This document shows positions 27,992 to 37,932 of a DNA stretch of 64,000 nt, one piece after another; positions within the stretch are counted from its first letter, which is position 1, and each line of letters opens with the position of its first letter. Under the pieces are notes generated by a model. That model saw nothing but the letters and a program-made list of their open reading frames with translations. It did no database searches and had not been told where the DNA came from. The DNA comes from Betaproteobacteria bacterium Ga0077532 (GTDB taxonomy: Bacteria; Pseudomonadota; Gammaproteobacteria; Burkholderiales; Ga0077523). The stretch covers positions 144,860-208,859 of the forward strand of contig LNEE01000037.1 in assembly GCA_001464895.1 (NCBI GenBank), in the 5' to 3' direction. The position numbers and the translations under genes were made by a program.

Positions 27992-28025
27992 GGATTATAC
28001 GGGGCGATCGTGTCCGCGCTGCGTT

Positions 28026-29081
28026 TCAGTCAGACGGTCGGAACACTAAGGTGAGGTCACGGAGTTGCTGGAACAGTTCGATGTCGTCCGGCACGGGCAC
28101 GCGCTCGGTCTTCTCGATGGCGCGCATGATGGCTCGATCGTAAACGGGCACCCCGCTCGATTTCACCAGATTCGCCTTGGCCACGGTGCCGTTCTGCAGC
28201 AGCCTCACCTCGACCACTGCCTGCGGGTTGCCGGCAATGTTAGGTGGAATCGTCATGTTGTTGCGGATCGCCGACTGAATCTGGGCCGTGAACTCGTCGA
28301 GCTGACGCAGCGCCTTGGCCGCCGCTGCCACCGCGGCGCGGCGCTCCGCTTCCGTCCTCTCCCGGACGGCCTTCTGTTCGTCGGCCACCCGCTGCTGCTG
28401 CTGCAGGGCATCGCGGAGCCGCCGAAGGTCCTCGTTCTGCGCCTCCTCCTCGGCCCGCCGTTTCGCGTCGGCCTCGGCCGTGCGCTCGGCATCGACCTTC
28501 TTCTGCTCCTCGGTGCGGCGCCTTTCCTCCGCCTCAAGGGCCTGCGTGACCTGCCTGCGCTCCTCCCGGCCCTGCCGCTCCTCGAAGGCCGCCAGGTCGC
28601 GCGCCTTTTTCCCCTCGGCACGGGCGTCGGGAATCGGCACTTCCGCCTTGACCTCGGCCCTCGGGATTTCCAGCTTCGCGGCCGCTGGCTTGCCGGACTC
28701 CACCTTCGGACTCGCCGGTTTGGGGGGCGGCGGCGGAGGCGACGGCGGCGCCTTGGCGGGCTCGGCAGGTTTCGCTTCAGCAGGCTTGGGGGGGGCCGGC
28801 TTCGGAGGCTCGACCGGCTTGGGCGCTGGAGGCTTCGGCGCTGGCGGTTCGATCGGTTTCGCGGGCTTCGCCGCTGCCGGCGGCGGCGCCACGACGGGTA
28901 CAGGTGCCGGGGCACGCTTGGGCGCAGGCGGGATCTCGCGCCAGAGTTCCACCGTCAGCTTGGGCGGGGGGATCCGCTTCCATTGGAGTCCGACGACGAG
29001 GAACACGAAGAGCGCGACGTGCACCAGCACGGCGAGCAGCCCGGACAGCGCCACATCCGGGCGGCGCAGCGCAGCGAACAT
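28026..29081 (-). CDS. tolA: Tol-Pal energy-transducing protein TolA
   Basis: An inner-membrane protein reaching across the periplasm to TolB/Pal. One N-terminal membrane helix (about 12-34, LSGLLAVLVHVALFVFLVVG), then a Pro/Ala/Lys-rich stretch (about 45-160) and a Glu/Arg/Lys helical stalk (about 165-265), ending in the TonB-like C-terminal domain (about 270-351: VVEVRLLQNGTVAKANLVKS, YDRAIMRAIEKTERVPVP). The length of 351 residues is normal. Its start overlaps the tolR stop by one base. Confidence 0.94.
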   Translation of the reverse strand: MFAALRRPDVALSGLLAVLVHVALFVFLVVGLQWKRIPPPKLTVELWREIPPAPKRAPAPVPVVAPPPAAAKPAKPIEPPAPKPPAPKPVEPPKPAPPKPAEAKPAEPAKAPPSPPPPPPKPASPKVESGKPAAAKLEIPRAEVKAEVPIPDARAEGKKARDLAAFEERQGREERRQVTQALEAEERRRTEEQKKVDAERTAEADAKRRAEEEAQNEDLRRLRDALQQQQRVADEQKAVRERTEAERRAAVAAAAKALRQLDEFTAQIQSAIRNNMTIPPNIAGNPQAVVEVRLLQNGTVAKANLVKSSGVPVYDRAIMRAIEKTERVPVPDDIELFQQLRDLTLVFRPSD

Positions 29082-29503
29082 CAGTGCGTCCCCGGCCTCG
29101 TCAGCAAGCCGACACGGGCCACCCCCTGGCTCTGGAGGAGATCCATGATCCGCATGACCTGACCGTACTCCACGCGGCGATCGGCCCCCACGACCACCGG
29201 GCGTTCACGCTTCTTCTCGAGGGCTGCCTTCACCTCTCGGACGAGTTCCGATTCCGACACCGACCGGGCCGAGCCCCCGGCATCGCGATCGATCAGGACG
29301 ACGCTGCCGCCGACCTTGATCGTGACTTCGAGGGGCTGGGCGGGTGGCTCCGAGGACTTCGAGACCTCGGGGAGATCGACCATGCCGGGATTCATCATCG
29401 GCGCGGTGACCATGAAGATCACGAGGAGCACCAGCATCACGTCGATGTACGGCACGACGTTGATCTGGCTCATGGTGGTGAAGCGCCGGCGGCGTTGTTC
29501 CAT
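29081..29503 (-). CDS. tolR: Tol-Pal protein TolR (ExbD family)
   Basis: A 140-residue ExbD/TolR protein with one membrane helix (about 20-38, DVMLVLLVIFMVTAPMM) whose Asp (in YIDVMLVLL) is the proton-conducting residue. A periplasmic domain with VVVGADRRVEYGQVMRIMD follows. With TolQ it forms the proton-driven motor that energises TolA. It is 30 bases after tolQ. Confidence 0.95.
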   Translation of the reverse strand: MEQRRRRFTTMSQINVVPYIDVMLVLLVIFMVTAPMMNPGMVDLPEVSKSSEPPAQPLEVTIKVGGSVVLIDRDAGGSARSVSESELVREVKAALEKKRERPVVVGADRRVEYGQVMRIMDLLQSQGVARVGLLTRPGTH

Positions 29504-29533
29504 GGAGGCGTCCTTCGCTTGTGCGCGTGGATG

Positions 29534-30223
29534 TCAGGCGGAAGGGATGCGCTGGAGCAGGTTCTGGAACTCCTCCATCTGGCTCTCGAATCGATTGGCC
29601 AGGCGGTCGACGTCGCGGGAGAAGTGGTTGTACGCGATGACCGCGGGGATCGCCGCGAAGAGCCCGATGGCCGTGGCGATCAGCGCCTCGGCGATGCCAG
29701 GCGCCACGTTCGCGAGCGTCGCCTGCCCCACGTTCGCCAGCCCCCGGAACGAATTCATGATCCCCCAGACCGTTCCGAACAACCCGATGTACGGGCTCAC
29801 CGAACCCACGGTCGCGAGGAAGTTGAGATGCGACTCGACCTGGTCCATCTCGCGCTGGTAGGTGGCGCGCATCGCACGGCGGACGCCATCCATCACCGTC
29901 GCGGAGCTGAGCCCGGGCTGGCGACGCAGCCGCGCGAACTCGCGATAGCCCGACAGGCAGATGCGCTCCAGCACGCCGGCCTGCGTTCCGTGGTTCGCGG
30001 CCGTCTGCAGCAGTTCGTTCAGATCTGCGCCCGTCTGCAGGTTGCGGAAGGCCTTCTCGAACTCCTCGGTCTGCCCACGTGTGCCGCGGATCGTGAAGAT
30101 CTTCTGGAAGATGAAGATCCACGAGAAGAGCGACAGCACGAGGAGCAGCAGCATGACGAGCTGCACCGCGACGCTCGCGTGCGTGAAGAGATGGATGATG
30201 GAGAGATCGGTGGTGAAGTTCAT
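29534..30223 (-). CDS. tolQ: Tol-Pal protein TolQ (ExbB family)
   Basis: A 229-residue inner-membrane protein with three helices: about 17-38 (VAVQLVMLLLLVLSLFSWIF), about 140-160 (ATVGSVSPYIGLFGTVWGIM) and about 175-195 (GIAEALIATAIGLFAAIPAV). The second and third carry the conserved GLFGTVWGI and ALIATAIGL blocks that line the proton path with TolR. Its start overlaps the ybgC stop (ATGA). Confidence 0.96.
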   Translation of the reverse strand: MNFTTDLSIIHLFTHASVAVQLVMLLLLVLSLFSWIFIFQKIFTIRGTRGQTEEFEKAFRNLQTGADLNELLQTAANHGTQAGVLERICLSGYREFARLRRQPGLSSATVMDGVRRAMRATYQREMDQVESHLNFLATVGSVSPYIGLFGTVWGIMNSFRGLANVGQATLANVAPGIAEALIATAIGLFAAIPAVIAYNHFSRDVDRLANRFESQMEEFQNLLQRIPSA

Positions 30224-30696
30224 GGGCGCTCGGATAGGGGTTCGGACGGCAGCCAGGCGGAGATTCTTTCACGCAGGTGGGAGGGCATGCGCGCGGGACG
30301 CAAGCCCTCCGCGGCGACGCACGCGAGATGCACGCGACCGGTCGCCAGGATTTCGTCGTCGCGCGACACCTGCTGACGCACGACCATCTGGGCGCCGCCG
30401 ACGACTTCGACGCGCAGGCCGACCACCAGCAAGTCGTCGAGCCGCGCGGGCTTCGCGTATTCGACCTCGAGGCTGCGCACGATGAAGAGCACGCCGTCCT
30501 TCGACGCCAGCGCGCGGCATTCGATGCCGAGATGCCGCAGCCACTCCATGCGGCAGCGCTCGAAGAAATCGAGATAGCGGGCGTGGTAGACGACCCCGCC
30601 GGCATCGGTGTCCTGGAAGTAGGTCCGGATCGGGATCGTGAAAAGCCCGTCGCCGACGTCGACGACGGGAGCCGGAGCGGCCGTCTCGCGCCTCAC
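30220..30696 (-). CDS. ybgC: Acyl-CoA thioesterase YbgC (hotdog fold)
   Basis: A 158-residue hotdog-fold thioesterase of the Tol operon. The catalytic Asp lies in YFQDTDAGGVVYHARYLDFFER, the YbgC/4-hydroxybenzoyl-CoA thioesterase signature. The start is a GTG at 30696, two bases after the ruvB stop, chosen because it gives the normal family length with MRRETAAP at the front. It is first of the tol genes and overlaps tolQ by four bases. Confidence 0.92.
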   Translation of the reverse strand: MRRETAAPAPVVDVGDGLFTIPIRTYFQDTDAGGVVYHARYLDFFERCRMEWLRHLGIECRALASKDGVLFIVRSLEVEYAKPARLDDLLVVGLRVEVVGGAQMVVRQQVSRDDEILATGRVHLACVAAEGLRPARMPSHLRERISAWLPSEPLSERP

Positions 30697-30697
30697 G

Positions 30698-31738
30698 TCA
30701 GGTGCCCGTCCAGAGTTCGCCGCTCGCGGGGCGCGCGGGCGCGTCGACGCCGAAGTGCCGGTAGGCCAGCAGCGTGGCGACGCGGCCGCGCGGGGTGCGC
30801 TGGAGCAGGCCCTGCTGGATGAGATAGGGCTCGAGGACATCCTCGATGGTGTCGCGCTCCTCGCCGATCGCGGCGGCGAGGTTGTCGACGCCGACGGGGC
30901 CGCCACCGAACTTCTCCAGCACGGCGAGGAGCAGCTTGCGGTCCATGACGTCGAGACCGCTCGGATCGACATCGAGCATCGAGAGCGCCGCGTCGGCCAC
31001 TGGACGGGTGATCACACCGTCGGCCTTGACCTGCGCGAAATCACGGACCCGACGCAGCAGGCGGTTGGCGATCCGGGGCGTCCCGCGCGATCGTGCCGCG
31101 ATCTCCAGCGCGCCGTCCTCGACCATCTCGACCTCGAGCAGGCGGGCCGAACGGCGCACGATGCGCGTCAGTTCCTCGGGGGTGTAGAACTCCAGGCGCG
31201 AGACGATCCCGAAGCGGTCGCGCAGCGGGTTGGTGAGCATCCCGGCGCGGGTGGTGGCGCCCACCAGCGTGAAGGGCGGGAGATCGAGCTTCACGGACCG
31301 CGCCGCGGGCCCCTCACCGATCATGATGTCGATCTGGAAATCCTCGAGCGCCGGGTAGAGCACCTCCTCCACCACGGGCGAGAGTCGATGGATCTCGTCG
31401 ATGAAGAGGACGTCGTTGGGTTCGAGGTTGGTCAGGAGCGCCGCGAGGTCGCCCGCGCGTTCCAGCACCGGCCCGGAGGTCTGGCGGAGGTTCACGCCCA
31501 TCTCGCGCGCGACGATGTGCGCCAGCGTCGTCTTGCCGAGCCCGGGCGGGCCGAACAGCAGAACGTGGTCGAGGGCTTCCTTCCGGTGACGCGCGGCCTC
31601 GATGAAGATCGACAGCTGTGCACGAATCTTCTCCTGGCCCACGTATTCGTCGAGTTGACGCGGCCGGAGGGCGCGCTCCAGGGCTTCCTCCTGGACGCCC
31701 TGGGGTGCAGCAGCGATGAGGCGGTCCGCCTCGATCAT
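30698..31738 (-). CDS. ruvB: Holliday junction helicase RuvB
   Basis: The AAA+ motor of RuvABC, driving branch migration. The 346-residue protein has Walker A in [16 protein letters not shown], Walker B in [10 protein letters not shown], sensor and arginine-finger regions ([19 protein letters not shown]) and the C-terminal winged helix ([34 protein letters not shown]). It is 66 bases downstream of an unknown secreted-protein gene that separates it from ruvA. Confidence 0.97.
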   Translation of the reverse strand: MIEADRLIAAAPQGVQEEALERALRPRQLDEYVGQEKIRAQLSIFIEAARHRKEALDHVLLFGPPGLGKTTLAHIVAREMGVNLRQTSGPVLERAGDLAALLTNLEPNDVLFIDEIHRLSPVVEEVLYPALEDFQIDIMIGEGPAARSVKLDLPPFTLVGATTRAGMLTNPLRDRFGIVSRLEFYTPEELTRIVRRSARLLEVEMVEDGALEIAARSRGTPRIANRLLRRVRDFAQVKADGVITRPVADAALSMLDVDPSGLDVMDRKLLLAVLEKFGGGPVGVDNLAAAIGEERDTIEDVLEPYLIQQGLLQRTPRGRVATLLAYRHFGVDAPARPASGELWTGT

Positions 31739-31804
31739 GGCGTCAGGCGCATCCTGCGCCCGCCACGCGACGGGCTGGAGAGATCCGCGAGGGGCGCACC
31801 GTGC

Positions 31805-32602
31805 TCAGCGCCCGCCCGCCGCCAGGAAGTCCGCGACGAAGGGATCAGCTGACGCGGAGAGCCCGCGGGCCTGAGCCGCCAGCGCGGCCGCGACGCGGTC
31901 GAGGCGCGCGCCGAAGATCCCGCTCACCTTCATGATCAGCGTGCGCTGGTACTTGGCGCCGAGCGGCGAGAGCGCGAATCGCTGTCCCTCGACGTTCTCC
32001 ACGGCCTTGAAGGAGAACCGCGCCTCGCGATCCTCGTCGTCCCAGACGTAGGTCAGGATCTTCTGTTCCTCCTCCGTGCCCGGGAAACCCTGGATCAGCT
32101 TGCCCGACATGGTGAGCGCGCCCGCCACGTGGAACTGGACCGAGTGGTCGATGATCTTCGCCTGCTTACGGCCGACGTCGCTTTGGAAGTGGTTCACCAG
32201 TGTGTCGAGCTCGCCATCGGTGAAACTGACTTCCGCCATCTCGGCCCACTCGGACGACATCCAGGTGAGCGAGGTCCAGTCCGCCTGCACCCGTTCCAGG
32301 AGCGGCGCGGCGATCGCAGCCTCGGCGGCGTCGTAACTTGCGTTGCCGCGCTTCCAGTCGCGACCGAGGTTCTGTTCACGACCGATGCGAGAGAGGATGT
32401 CGCGCGCCGCCACGAGGGACTGCTGTTTCAAGTAGCGGTTGCCCAGCGCGATGGTGGTCTTCCAGTCGTGCACCGCGAGCAGTTCCTGGATGCGGGTCTC
32501 CCTGGCTGTCGCGAAGGCGGTTGGGGCGAGAAGAGCAAGAGCGAGCAGGGCAACGAAGTAGGAGACTGAGAAGCGGGCCAGGCGGCCGAACGCAGGATGC
32601 AT
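31805..32602 (-). CDS. Secreted protein of unknown function between ruvA and ruvB
   Basis: A 265-residue protein with a signal peptide (about 1-30, RFSVSYFVALLALALLAPTAFA). The mature part is mixed helical/strand with no recognised domain; landmarks are TWMSSEWAEMAEVSFTDGEL and GFPGTEEEQKILTYVWDDED. The start at 32602 gives a proper signal peptide; the frame continues upstream without one. It interrupts the usual ruvA-ruvB pair and is separated from ruvA by about 150 bases. Confidence 0.6.
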   Translation of the reverse strand: MHPAFGRLARFSVSYFVALLALALLAPTAFATARETRIQELLAVHDWKTTIALGNRYLKQQSLVAARDILSRIGREQNLGRDWKRGNASYDAAEAAIAAPLLERVQADWTSLTWMSSEWAEMAEVSFTDGELDTLVNHFQSDVGRKQAKIIDHSVQFHVAGALTMSGKLIQGFPGTEEEQKILTYVWDDEDREARFSFKAVENVEGQRFALSPLGAKYQRTLIMKVSGIFGARLDRVAAALAAQARGLSASADPFVADFLAAGGR

Positions 32603-32754
32603 GAAGGATTCCGTGACGAGAGTGCACTGGTCGATGGGGCGGTCATGGGAAGCCCGCCCGGATGGAACGAAATTATAGTCGCGTCGGGGTTCGCTCCGGC
32701 GCAATTCCCGGGTCATGGACCCGGGATCGGCATGGGGGTTCCGACCGCCCGGGC

Positions 32755-33336
32755 TCAAATCCGGGACAGCATCCGCAGCGCCTGCCGGATGGCATCCTGC
32801 AACGGCAGATCCGGCGGCAGCTTCGCGAGCGTCGCCCGGGCTTCCTTGTCGCCATAGCCCAGGGCGACGAGTGCGTTCAACGCATCGCTGCCGGCGGGCG
32901 CTGTCGCTCCCGGCACCGGCACACTCCCCGGAACCAGGGCCAGCTTGTCCTTGAGTTCAAGCATCAGGCGCTCCGCCGTCTTCTTGCCGATGCCCGGGAT
33001 GCGGATGAGGCGCGCGCTCTCCTGCTGGCTCACGGCGGCGTACAGCTCGTCAACCGACATCCCGGACAGCACCGCGAGCGCGATCCGCGCGCCGATGCCC
33101 GTGATCTTGATGAGCTGGCGGAACACCTGTCGCTCGCCCTCGGTCGCGAACCCGTAGAGGAGGTGCGCATCCTCCCGGACCACGAGATGCGTGAAGAGCC
33201 GCACCTCGGCGCCGGTCGCGGGGAGCTGGTAGAACGTGCTCATCGGAACGTCGATCTCGTAGCCGACGCCGTGCACGTCGACGACGACGGACGGCGGCTG
33301 CTTCTCGAGAAGTCTGCCGGTCAGGCGGGAGATCAT
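32755..33336 (-). CDS. ruvA: Holliday junction protein RuvA
   Basis: A 193-residue protein that binds the four-way junction and loads RuvB. N-terminal OB fold ([20 protein letters not shown]), two helix-hairpin-helix units ([39 protein letters not shown]) and a C-terminal RuvB-contact domain ([19 protein letters not shown]). It overlaps ruvC by four bases. Confidence 0.97.
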   Translation of the reverse strand: MISRLTGRLLEKQPPSVVVDVHGVGYEIDVPMSTFYQLPATGAEVRLFTHLVVREDAHLLYGFATEGERQVFRQLIKITGIGARIALAVLSGMSVDELYAAVSQQESARLIRIPGIGKKTAERLMLELKDKLALVPGSVPVPGATAPAGSDALNALVALGYGDKEARATLAKLPPDLPLQDAIRQALRMLSRI

Positions 33337-33875
33337 CCGAGCCTCCCGCCGCGCATCCGCAGACCCGCCGTCGGCAACCCGCCGAGACCGAGCCCTCCGT
33401 GTGCATGACAGATGGCGCAGGCGAGCGCGTCGGCCGCATCGGGCGACGGCACGCCGGGCAGACGCAGCAGACGCTTCACCATCTCCTGGACCTGTTCCTT
33501 CTTCGCGTGGCCATTGCCGACCACGGCCTGCTTCACCTGCAGGGCGGTGTACTCGGCCACCGGAAGATCGCGGAGCACGGCAGCGCAGATGGCGGCGCCG
33601 CGGGCCTGACCCAGCAGCAGCGTGGATTGCGGATTCACGTTCACGAACACCTTCTCCACGGCGACCTGCATGGGTGAGCCCTGATCGATGACCTCGTGGA
33701 GGCCCGCGAGGATGGTGCGCAGACGCTCGGGCAGGTCGGTCTTCTCGTCGGTGGTGATCCGGCCGCTCGCGACGTACGTGAGCGCCTGCCCGACGCGATC
33801 GATGATGCCGTAGCCGGTGATGCGCAGGCCGGGATCGATGCCCAGGATGCGCGTGCCGCCGGCCGGAATGGGCAT
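33333..33875 (-). CDS. ruvC: Holliday junction resolvase RuvC
   Basis: A 180-residue endonuclease that resolves Holliday junctions. The four acidic residues typical of the family are seen in [24 protein letters not shown] and [13 protein letters not shown]. It overlaps yebC by one base and ruvA by four bases, so the three are coupled. Confidence 0.97.
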   Translation of the reverse strand: MPIPAGGTRILGIDPGLRITGYGIIDRVGQALTYVASGRITTDEKTDLPERLRTILAGLHEVIDQGSPMQVAVEKVFVNVNPQSTLLLGQARGAAICAAVLRDLPVAEYTALQVKQAVVGNGHAKKEQVQEMVKRLLRLPGVPSPDAADALACAICHAHGGLGLGGLPTAGLRMRGGRLG

Positions 33876-34603
33876 CAGTCGTCGATCACGGCGTTGGTGT
33901 AGACCTCCTGGACGTCGTCGAGGGCTTCGAGGGCGTCCAGCAGCTTCTGCATCTTCACGGCGTCGTCACCGGTCATGACCGACTCGGTGGCGGGCTTCAT
34001 GATCACTTCGGCGAATTCGGGCTTGAGCCCTGCCTTCTCCAGCGCCTCCTTCACCGTCACGAAGTCGGTGGTGGGCGCCGTGAGCACCTCGATCGAACCG
34101 TCGTCGTTCGTCACGACGTCGTCGGCGCCCGCGTCGATCGCGACTTCCATCACGCGATCCTCGCTGCTCCCGGGCGCCAGCACGAGCTGGCCACAGTGCT
34201 TGAACAGGAAGGCCACCGAGCCGTCGGTCCCGAGGTTGCCACCGTGCTTCGCGAACGCGTGGCGCACGTCGGCGACGGTTCGGGTGCGGTTGTCTGTCAT
34301 GCAGTCGACGATCACCGCGGCCCCCGCGACACCGTAGCCCTCGTAACGGATCTCCTCGTAGTCGACGCCATCCAGTTGCCCGGAGCCGCGCTTCGTGGCG
34401 TTGTCGATGGTGTCCTTCGGCATGTTCTGGTCGCGCGCCTTCTCGATCGCGAGACGCAGGCGGGCGTTGGTGCCGGGGTCACCGCCGCCGAGGCGCGCGG
34501 CGACCGTGATTTCCTTGATGAGTCTGGTGAAGATCTTGCCGCGCTTCGCATCCGTCGCGGCTTTCTTGTGCTTGATGTTGGCCCACTTGCTGTGTCCTGC
34601 CAT
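33875..34603 (-). CDS. yebC: YebC/PmpR family regulator
   Basis: A 242-residue YebC-family protein starting [19 protein letters not shown], the family hallmark. [20 protein letters not shown] and [21 protein letters not shown] are also conserved. Members bind DNA or act on stalled ribosomes; the role here is open. It is first of the yebC-ruvC-ruvA set and divergent from the HerA-like ATPase gene; 126 bases separate the two and include a TATACT box at 34688-34693 that could serve the rightward gene. Confidence 0.94.
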   Translation of the reverse strand: MAGHSKWANIKHKKAATDAKRGKIFTRLIKEITVAARLGGGDPGTNARLRLAIEKARDQNMPKDTIDNATKRGSGQLDGVDYEEIRYEGYGVAGAAVIVDCMTDNRTRTVADVRHAFAKHGGNLGTDGSVAFLFKHCGQLVLAPGSSEDRVMEVAIDAGADDVVTNDDGSIEVLTAPTTDFVTVKEALEKAGLKPEFAEVIMKPATESVMTGDDAVKMQKLLDALEALDDVQEVYTNAVIDD

Positions 34604-34729
34604 GGCGGCCTCGTGACCCTTGAAAGTGACTCTCGGAAATATGTTCTGCGGGCGGCGGTCTGCGCGCGGATGGCGCGACCTGATTGATATACTTTTCAGA
34701 ATCTTATCACCCGCCCTCCGGAGCCCGCC

Positions 34730-36250
34730 ATGCCCGAACCCATGCTGATCGCGAAGTCCGAGCGCGAGCTCTTCCTGCTGCCCGGACTCGCCAACCGGCA
34801 TGGCCTCATCACCGGCGCGACCGGCACCGGCAAGACCGTGACACTGCAGCGGATGGCCGAGCAGCTCTCGTCGATCGGCGTGCCGGTGTTCATGGCGGAC
34901 GTGAAGGGCGACCTCTCCGGGCTCTCGCAGGCCGGCGCGTGGAACCCCAAGCTGAAGGAGCGCGCCGAGCGCCTCGGCTTCGGGGATCTCGAGTTCTCGG
35001 CGTTCCCCACGACGTTCTGGGACGTGTGGGGCGAGAAGGGGCACCCGGTCCGGGCGACCATCTCCGAGATGGGCCCGCTGCTGCTGGGTCGACTCCTCAA
35101 CCTGAACGACACGCAGCAGGGCGTCCTCACGCTCACCTTCAAGATCGCCGACGACAACGGGCTCCTGCTGCTCGATCTGAAGGATCTCCGGGCGATGATC
35201 CAGTTCGTTGGCGAGAACGCGAAGGAATTCACCACGAGCTACGGCAACATCTCCGCCGCCTCGATCGGCGCCATCCAGCGCGGCCTGCTCGAGGTGGAAC
35301 ATCAGGGCGGCGACAAGCTCTTCGGCGAACCGGCGCTCGATCTCGACGACCTCATGCAGACCGGCGCGAAGGGCCGCGGCGTCATCAACATCCTCGCCGC
35401 CGACAAGCTGATGAACACGCCGAAGGTGTACGCCACCTTCCTGCTCTGGCTGCTGTCCGAACTCTTCGAGCGGCTTCCCGAGGTGGGCGACATCGACAAG
35501 CCCAAGCTCGCGTTCTTCTTCGACGAGGCGCACCTGTTGTTCGACGATGCGCCCGAGGCGCTGGTCACCAAGGTCGAGCAGGTCGTCCGACTCATCCGGT
35601 CGAAGGGGGTGGGCGTGTACTTCGTCACCCAGAATCCGCTCGACGTGCCGGAGTCCGTGCTGGGTCAACTGGGCAATCGCGTGCAGCACGCCCTGCGCGC
35701 GTTCACGCCCCGCGACCAGAAGGCCGTGAAGACCGCCGCGAGCACCCTCCGAGCGAATCCGAAGCTCGACACCGCGACAGTGATCACCGAACTCGGCGTG
35801 GGCGAGGCGCTGGTCTCCTTCCTAGACGAGAAGGGCCGTCCGGAGATCGTCGAACGCGCCTTCGTGGCGCCCCCCTCCTCCCGGATCGGTCCGGCCACCG
35901 ACACCGAACGCCGCGCGGTCATCGAAGGCTCGGCCGTCTACGGCACCTACGAGAAGACGGTCGATCGCGAATCCGCCTTCGAGAAACTGCGCGACCGGCG
36001 GGGCAGCGAAGCCGCCGCCCCGGTGGCCCCCACGAAGGCAGCCGCCGAACAGGAAGGCAGCGGCGGCGGCATCCTCGGCGGGCTCGCCAACATCCTCTTC
36101 GGCTCCACGGGCCCTCGCGGTGGCCGCCGGGAAGGCGCGGTGGACGCCGCAGCCAAGAGCGTCGCGCGATCGGTGGGCTCGGCCGTGGGCCGCGAGATCG
36201 TGCGGGGCGTGCTCGGTTCGATTCTCGGAGGCGGCGGGAGACGCCGCTGA
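34730..36250 (+). CDS. HerA-like ATPase (DUF853 family)
   Basis: A 506-residue P-loop ATPase of the HerA-like DUF853 family. Walker A is in [15 protein letters not shown], followed by [17 protein letters not shown] (a strong family block), Walker B in [15 protein letters not shown] and [20 protein letters not shown]. The C-terminal 80 residues are Gly/Ala/Arg-rich and end GGGGRRR. The cellular role is not established; it may translocate DNA. CGGAG lies about six bases before the start. Its stop overlaps the putative start of the next gene. Confidence 0.88.
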   Translation: MPEPMLIAKSERELFLLPGLANRHGLITGATGTGKTVTLQRMAEQLSSIGVPVFMADVKGDLSGLSQAGAWNPKLKERAERLGFGDLEFSAFPTTFWDVWGEKGHPVRATISEMGPLLLGRLLNLNDTQQGVLTLTFKIADDNGLLLLDLKDLRAMIQFVGENAKEFTTSYGNISAASIGAIQRGLLEVEHQGGDKLFGEPALDLDDLMQTGAKGRGVINILAADKLMNTPKVYATFLLWLLSELFERLPEVGDIDKPKLAFFFDEAHLLFDDAPEALVTKVEQVVRLIRSKGVGVYFVTQNPLDVPESVLGQLGNRVQHALRAFTPRDQKAVKTAASTLRANPKLDTATVITELGVGEALVSFLDEKGRPEIVERAFVAPPSSRIGPATDTERRAVIEGSAVYGTYEKTVDRESAFEKLRDRRGSEAAAPVAPTKAAAEQEGSGGGILGGLANILFGSTGPRGGRREGAVDAAAKSVARSVGSAVGREIVRGVLGSILGGGGRRR

Positions 36251-37194
36251 GCCACCCGGGCTCCGCTTCCCCGGAGAGCGGCGCACCGCATCCCGCGGCC
36301 ATTGGCGCCCTTCTGGTCGGGTTGGCGGCCTTCGGGTTCTCGCTGAAGTCGATCCTGATCAAGCTGATGTACGGCCACGGCGTCGACGCCGCGACCGTCA
36401 TGGCGCTGCGCATGATCCTGGCCGCGCCCTTCTTCCTGATCCTCGCCCTCTGGCCGGGCCTGCCCGGCCGCAGCGGATCTCCGGAACTGCGCGACTGGCT
36501 GTATCTCGTCGCGCTCGGCTTCATCGGTTCCTATCTTTCCTCGTGGCTCGACATGCTGGGGCTCCAGTACGTCTCGGCCGGCCTGGAACGACTCATCCTG
36601 TTCCTCTACCCGACCATGGTGGTCCTGCTCTCGGCGTGGTGGCTGCACATCCGTATCGGCCGCCGACAGCTGACCGCGCTCGTGCTGTCCTACGTCGGCA
36701 TCGGGCTCGTGTTCGCCGACCAGTGGCTCGCCCACACCGTGCAACGCGACATCGTGAAGGGCAGTGCGCTCGTGTTCGGGAGCGCGCTCGTCTACTCGGT
36801 CTTCCTGATCGGTTCGTCGCGCGTCGTCCATCGTTTCGGCGCGGTCCGGTTCACTTCGTGGGGCATGCTCGTGGGCACGCTGTGCTGCCTCGTGCAGTTC
36901 TTCGCCGGCCACGGCGTCGCGGATCTGCGACTCCCGATGCCCGTCTACGGCATCGCGTTCGCGATGGCCATCTTCTCCACCGTGCTGCCGAACATCTTCA
37001 TGTCGGAAGGTCTGCGGCGCATCGGGGCGAATCGCGCCGCACTCGTGGGGACGATAGGCCCGGTGGTGACCATCGCGCTGGGTGCCACGGTGCTGGGCGA
37101 ACACATCGGCCCCCTGCAGTACGCCGGCGCCGGGCTCGTCCTGATCGGTGTGTTCCTGGTGAGCGCGCGGCCCGCGGTGCGCAAGGCTGGCTGA
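36247..37194 (+). CDS. EamA/DMT-superfamily transporter
   Basis: A transporter of the drug/metabolite (EamA) superfamily with ten predicted helices and two homologous halves ([20 protein letters not shown]... and [19 protein letters not shown]...). [20 protein letters not shown] and [14 protein letters not shown] are typical. No ATG or GTG exists at a suitable place. A CTG at 36247 overlaps the previous stop (CTGA) and follows GGGAG by six bases; a TTG at 36322 would cut into helix 1. The CTG is given as the likeliest start but is unproven. The substrate is unknown. Confidence 0.8.
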   Translation: MSHPGSASPESGAPHPAAIGALLVGLAAFGFSLKSILIKLMYGHGVDAATVMALRMILAAPFFLILALWPGLPGRSGSPELRDWLYLVALGFIGSYLSSWLDMLGLQYVSAGLERLILFLYPTMVVLLSAWWLHIRIGRRQLTALVLSYVGIGLVFADQWLAHTVQRDIVKGSALVFGSALVYSVFLIGSSRVVHRFGAVRFTSWGMLVGTLCCLVQFFAGHGVADLRLPMPVYGIAFAMAIFSTVLPNIFMSEGLRRIGANRAALVGTIGPVVTIALGATVLGEHIGPLQYAGAGLVLIGVFLVSARPAVRKAG

Positions 37195-37251
37195 GGTCCG
37201 CGCCGGACGCTGACAAGAACCTGAGCCATCCGCGCGGATCGCGTGAACGGA

Positions 37252-37932
37252 TCAGAGTCTTCCCGACGGTGGCGTTGCCACCTCGATGCGCCGACGGATC
37301 GCGGCCGCACGCTCCGCGTCACCCGCCACGATGGCCGCCTTCTCCTGCACCCCGAGCCATGGAAGCAGTGCGCCGCGATGGCCGCCTTCGGACGCCGCGT
37401 CCACCGCGATGTCGATCCCCGTCGGTGGCAGGGCGCTTCGGCGGAAGAGCGCGGCTGCCGCCACGAGCCGCGATGTCGTGGCGTCGATCGCTTCGAGCGC
37501 GGCAAGCCTGCCAGCGTCGTCGCGGGCCTTGACCACCGCAGCGTGCACCAGCGGCAGCCGCGCGACATCGATCCCTTCCCAGGTCCCGGCGAGATAGGCG
37601 GCGTAGGCCTGCTCCTCGGGGCCGGCCTCGCGCGCGACATCGCGGGGTTCCGGGCACTGCGCGTAGTCCAACGCAGCGGATGCCACCGCGCAGCGCACGA
37701 GCCTGACGCGGGCCACGAGGTCCGGGCGACCCGTCGCGGACACCGCATCGACGGCCCGCTCGAAATCCCGCTCCGCCAGTTCTACACGCCCGGAGAGACG
37801 ATGGCGCAGATACGCATCGAGCGCGCTCTCCATGTCGAGTTGCCAGTCCGGCACTGGCGGCGACGCGCCGCACGCCGCAAGTAACAGGGTGCTTGCAGCG
37901 ATCCCGGCCGAGAGCATCGCGCGCGCCCTCAT
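37252..37932 (-). CDS. Lipoprotein of the MCE/Mla-type operon
   Basis: A 226-residue lipoprotein: signal peptide with lipobox LLLAAC at about residues 15-20, then an all-helical, Ala-rich domain. The mature part contains TPR-like helices (LAERDFERAVDAVSATGRPD, LAALEAIDATTSRLVAAAAL). It overlaps the stop of the MCE gene by four bases, so it is part of that transport operon and may sit in the outer membrane as a partner, as PqiC-type lipoproteins do. Sequence similarity to PqiC was not evident. Confidence 0.65.
   Translation of the reverse strand: MRARAMLSAGIAASTLLLAACGASPPVPDWQLDMESALDAYLRHRLSGRVELAERDFERAVDAVSATGRPDLVARVRLVRCAVASAALDYAQCPEPRDVAREAGPEEQAYAAYLAGTWEGIDVARLPLVHAAVVKARDDAGRLAALEAIDATTSRLVAAAALFRRSALPPTGIDIAVDAASEGGHRGALLPWLGVQEKAAIVAGDAERAAAIRRRIEVATPPSGRL

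Noticed and set aside
27985..28000. A TATAAT box directly before tolB as an internal promoter.
   Set aside because: It would place the transcription start at the start codon itself, and no -35 box is seen; the gene lies in a tight operon.
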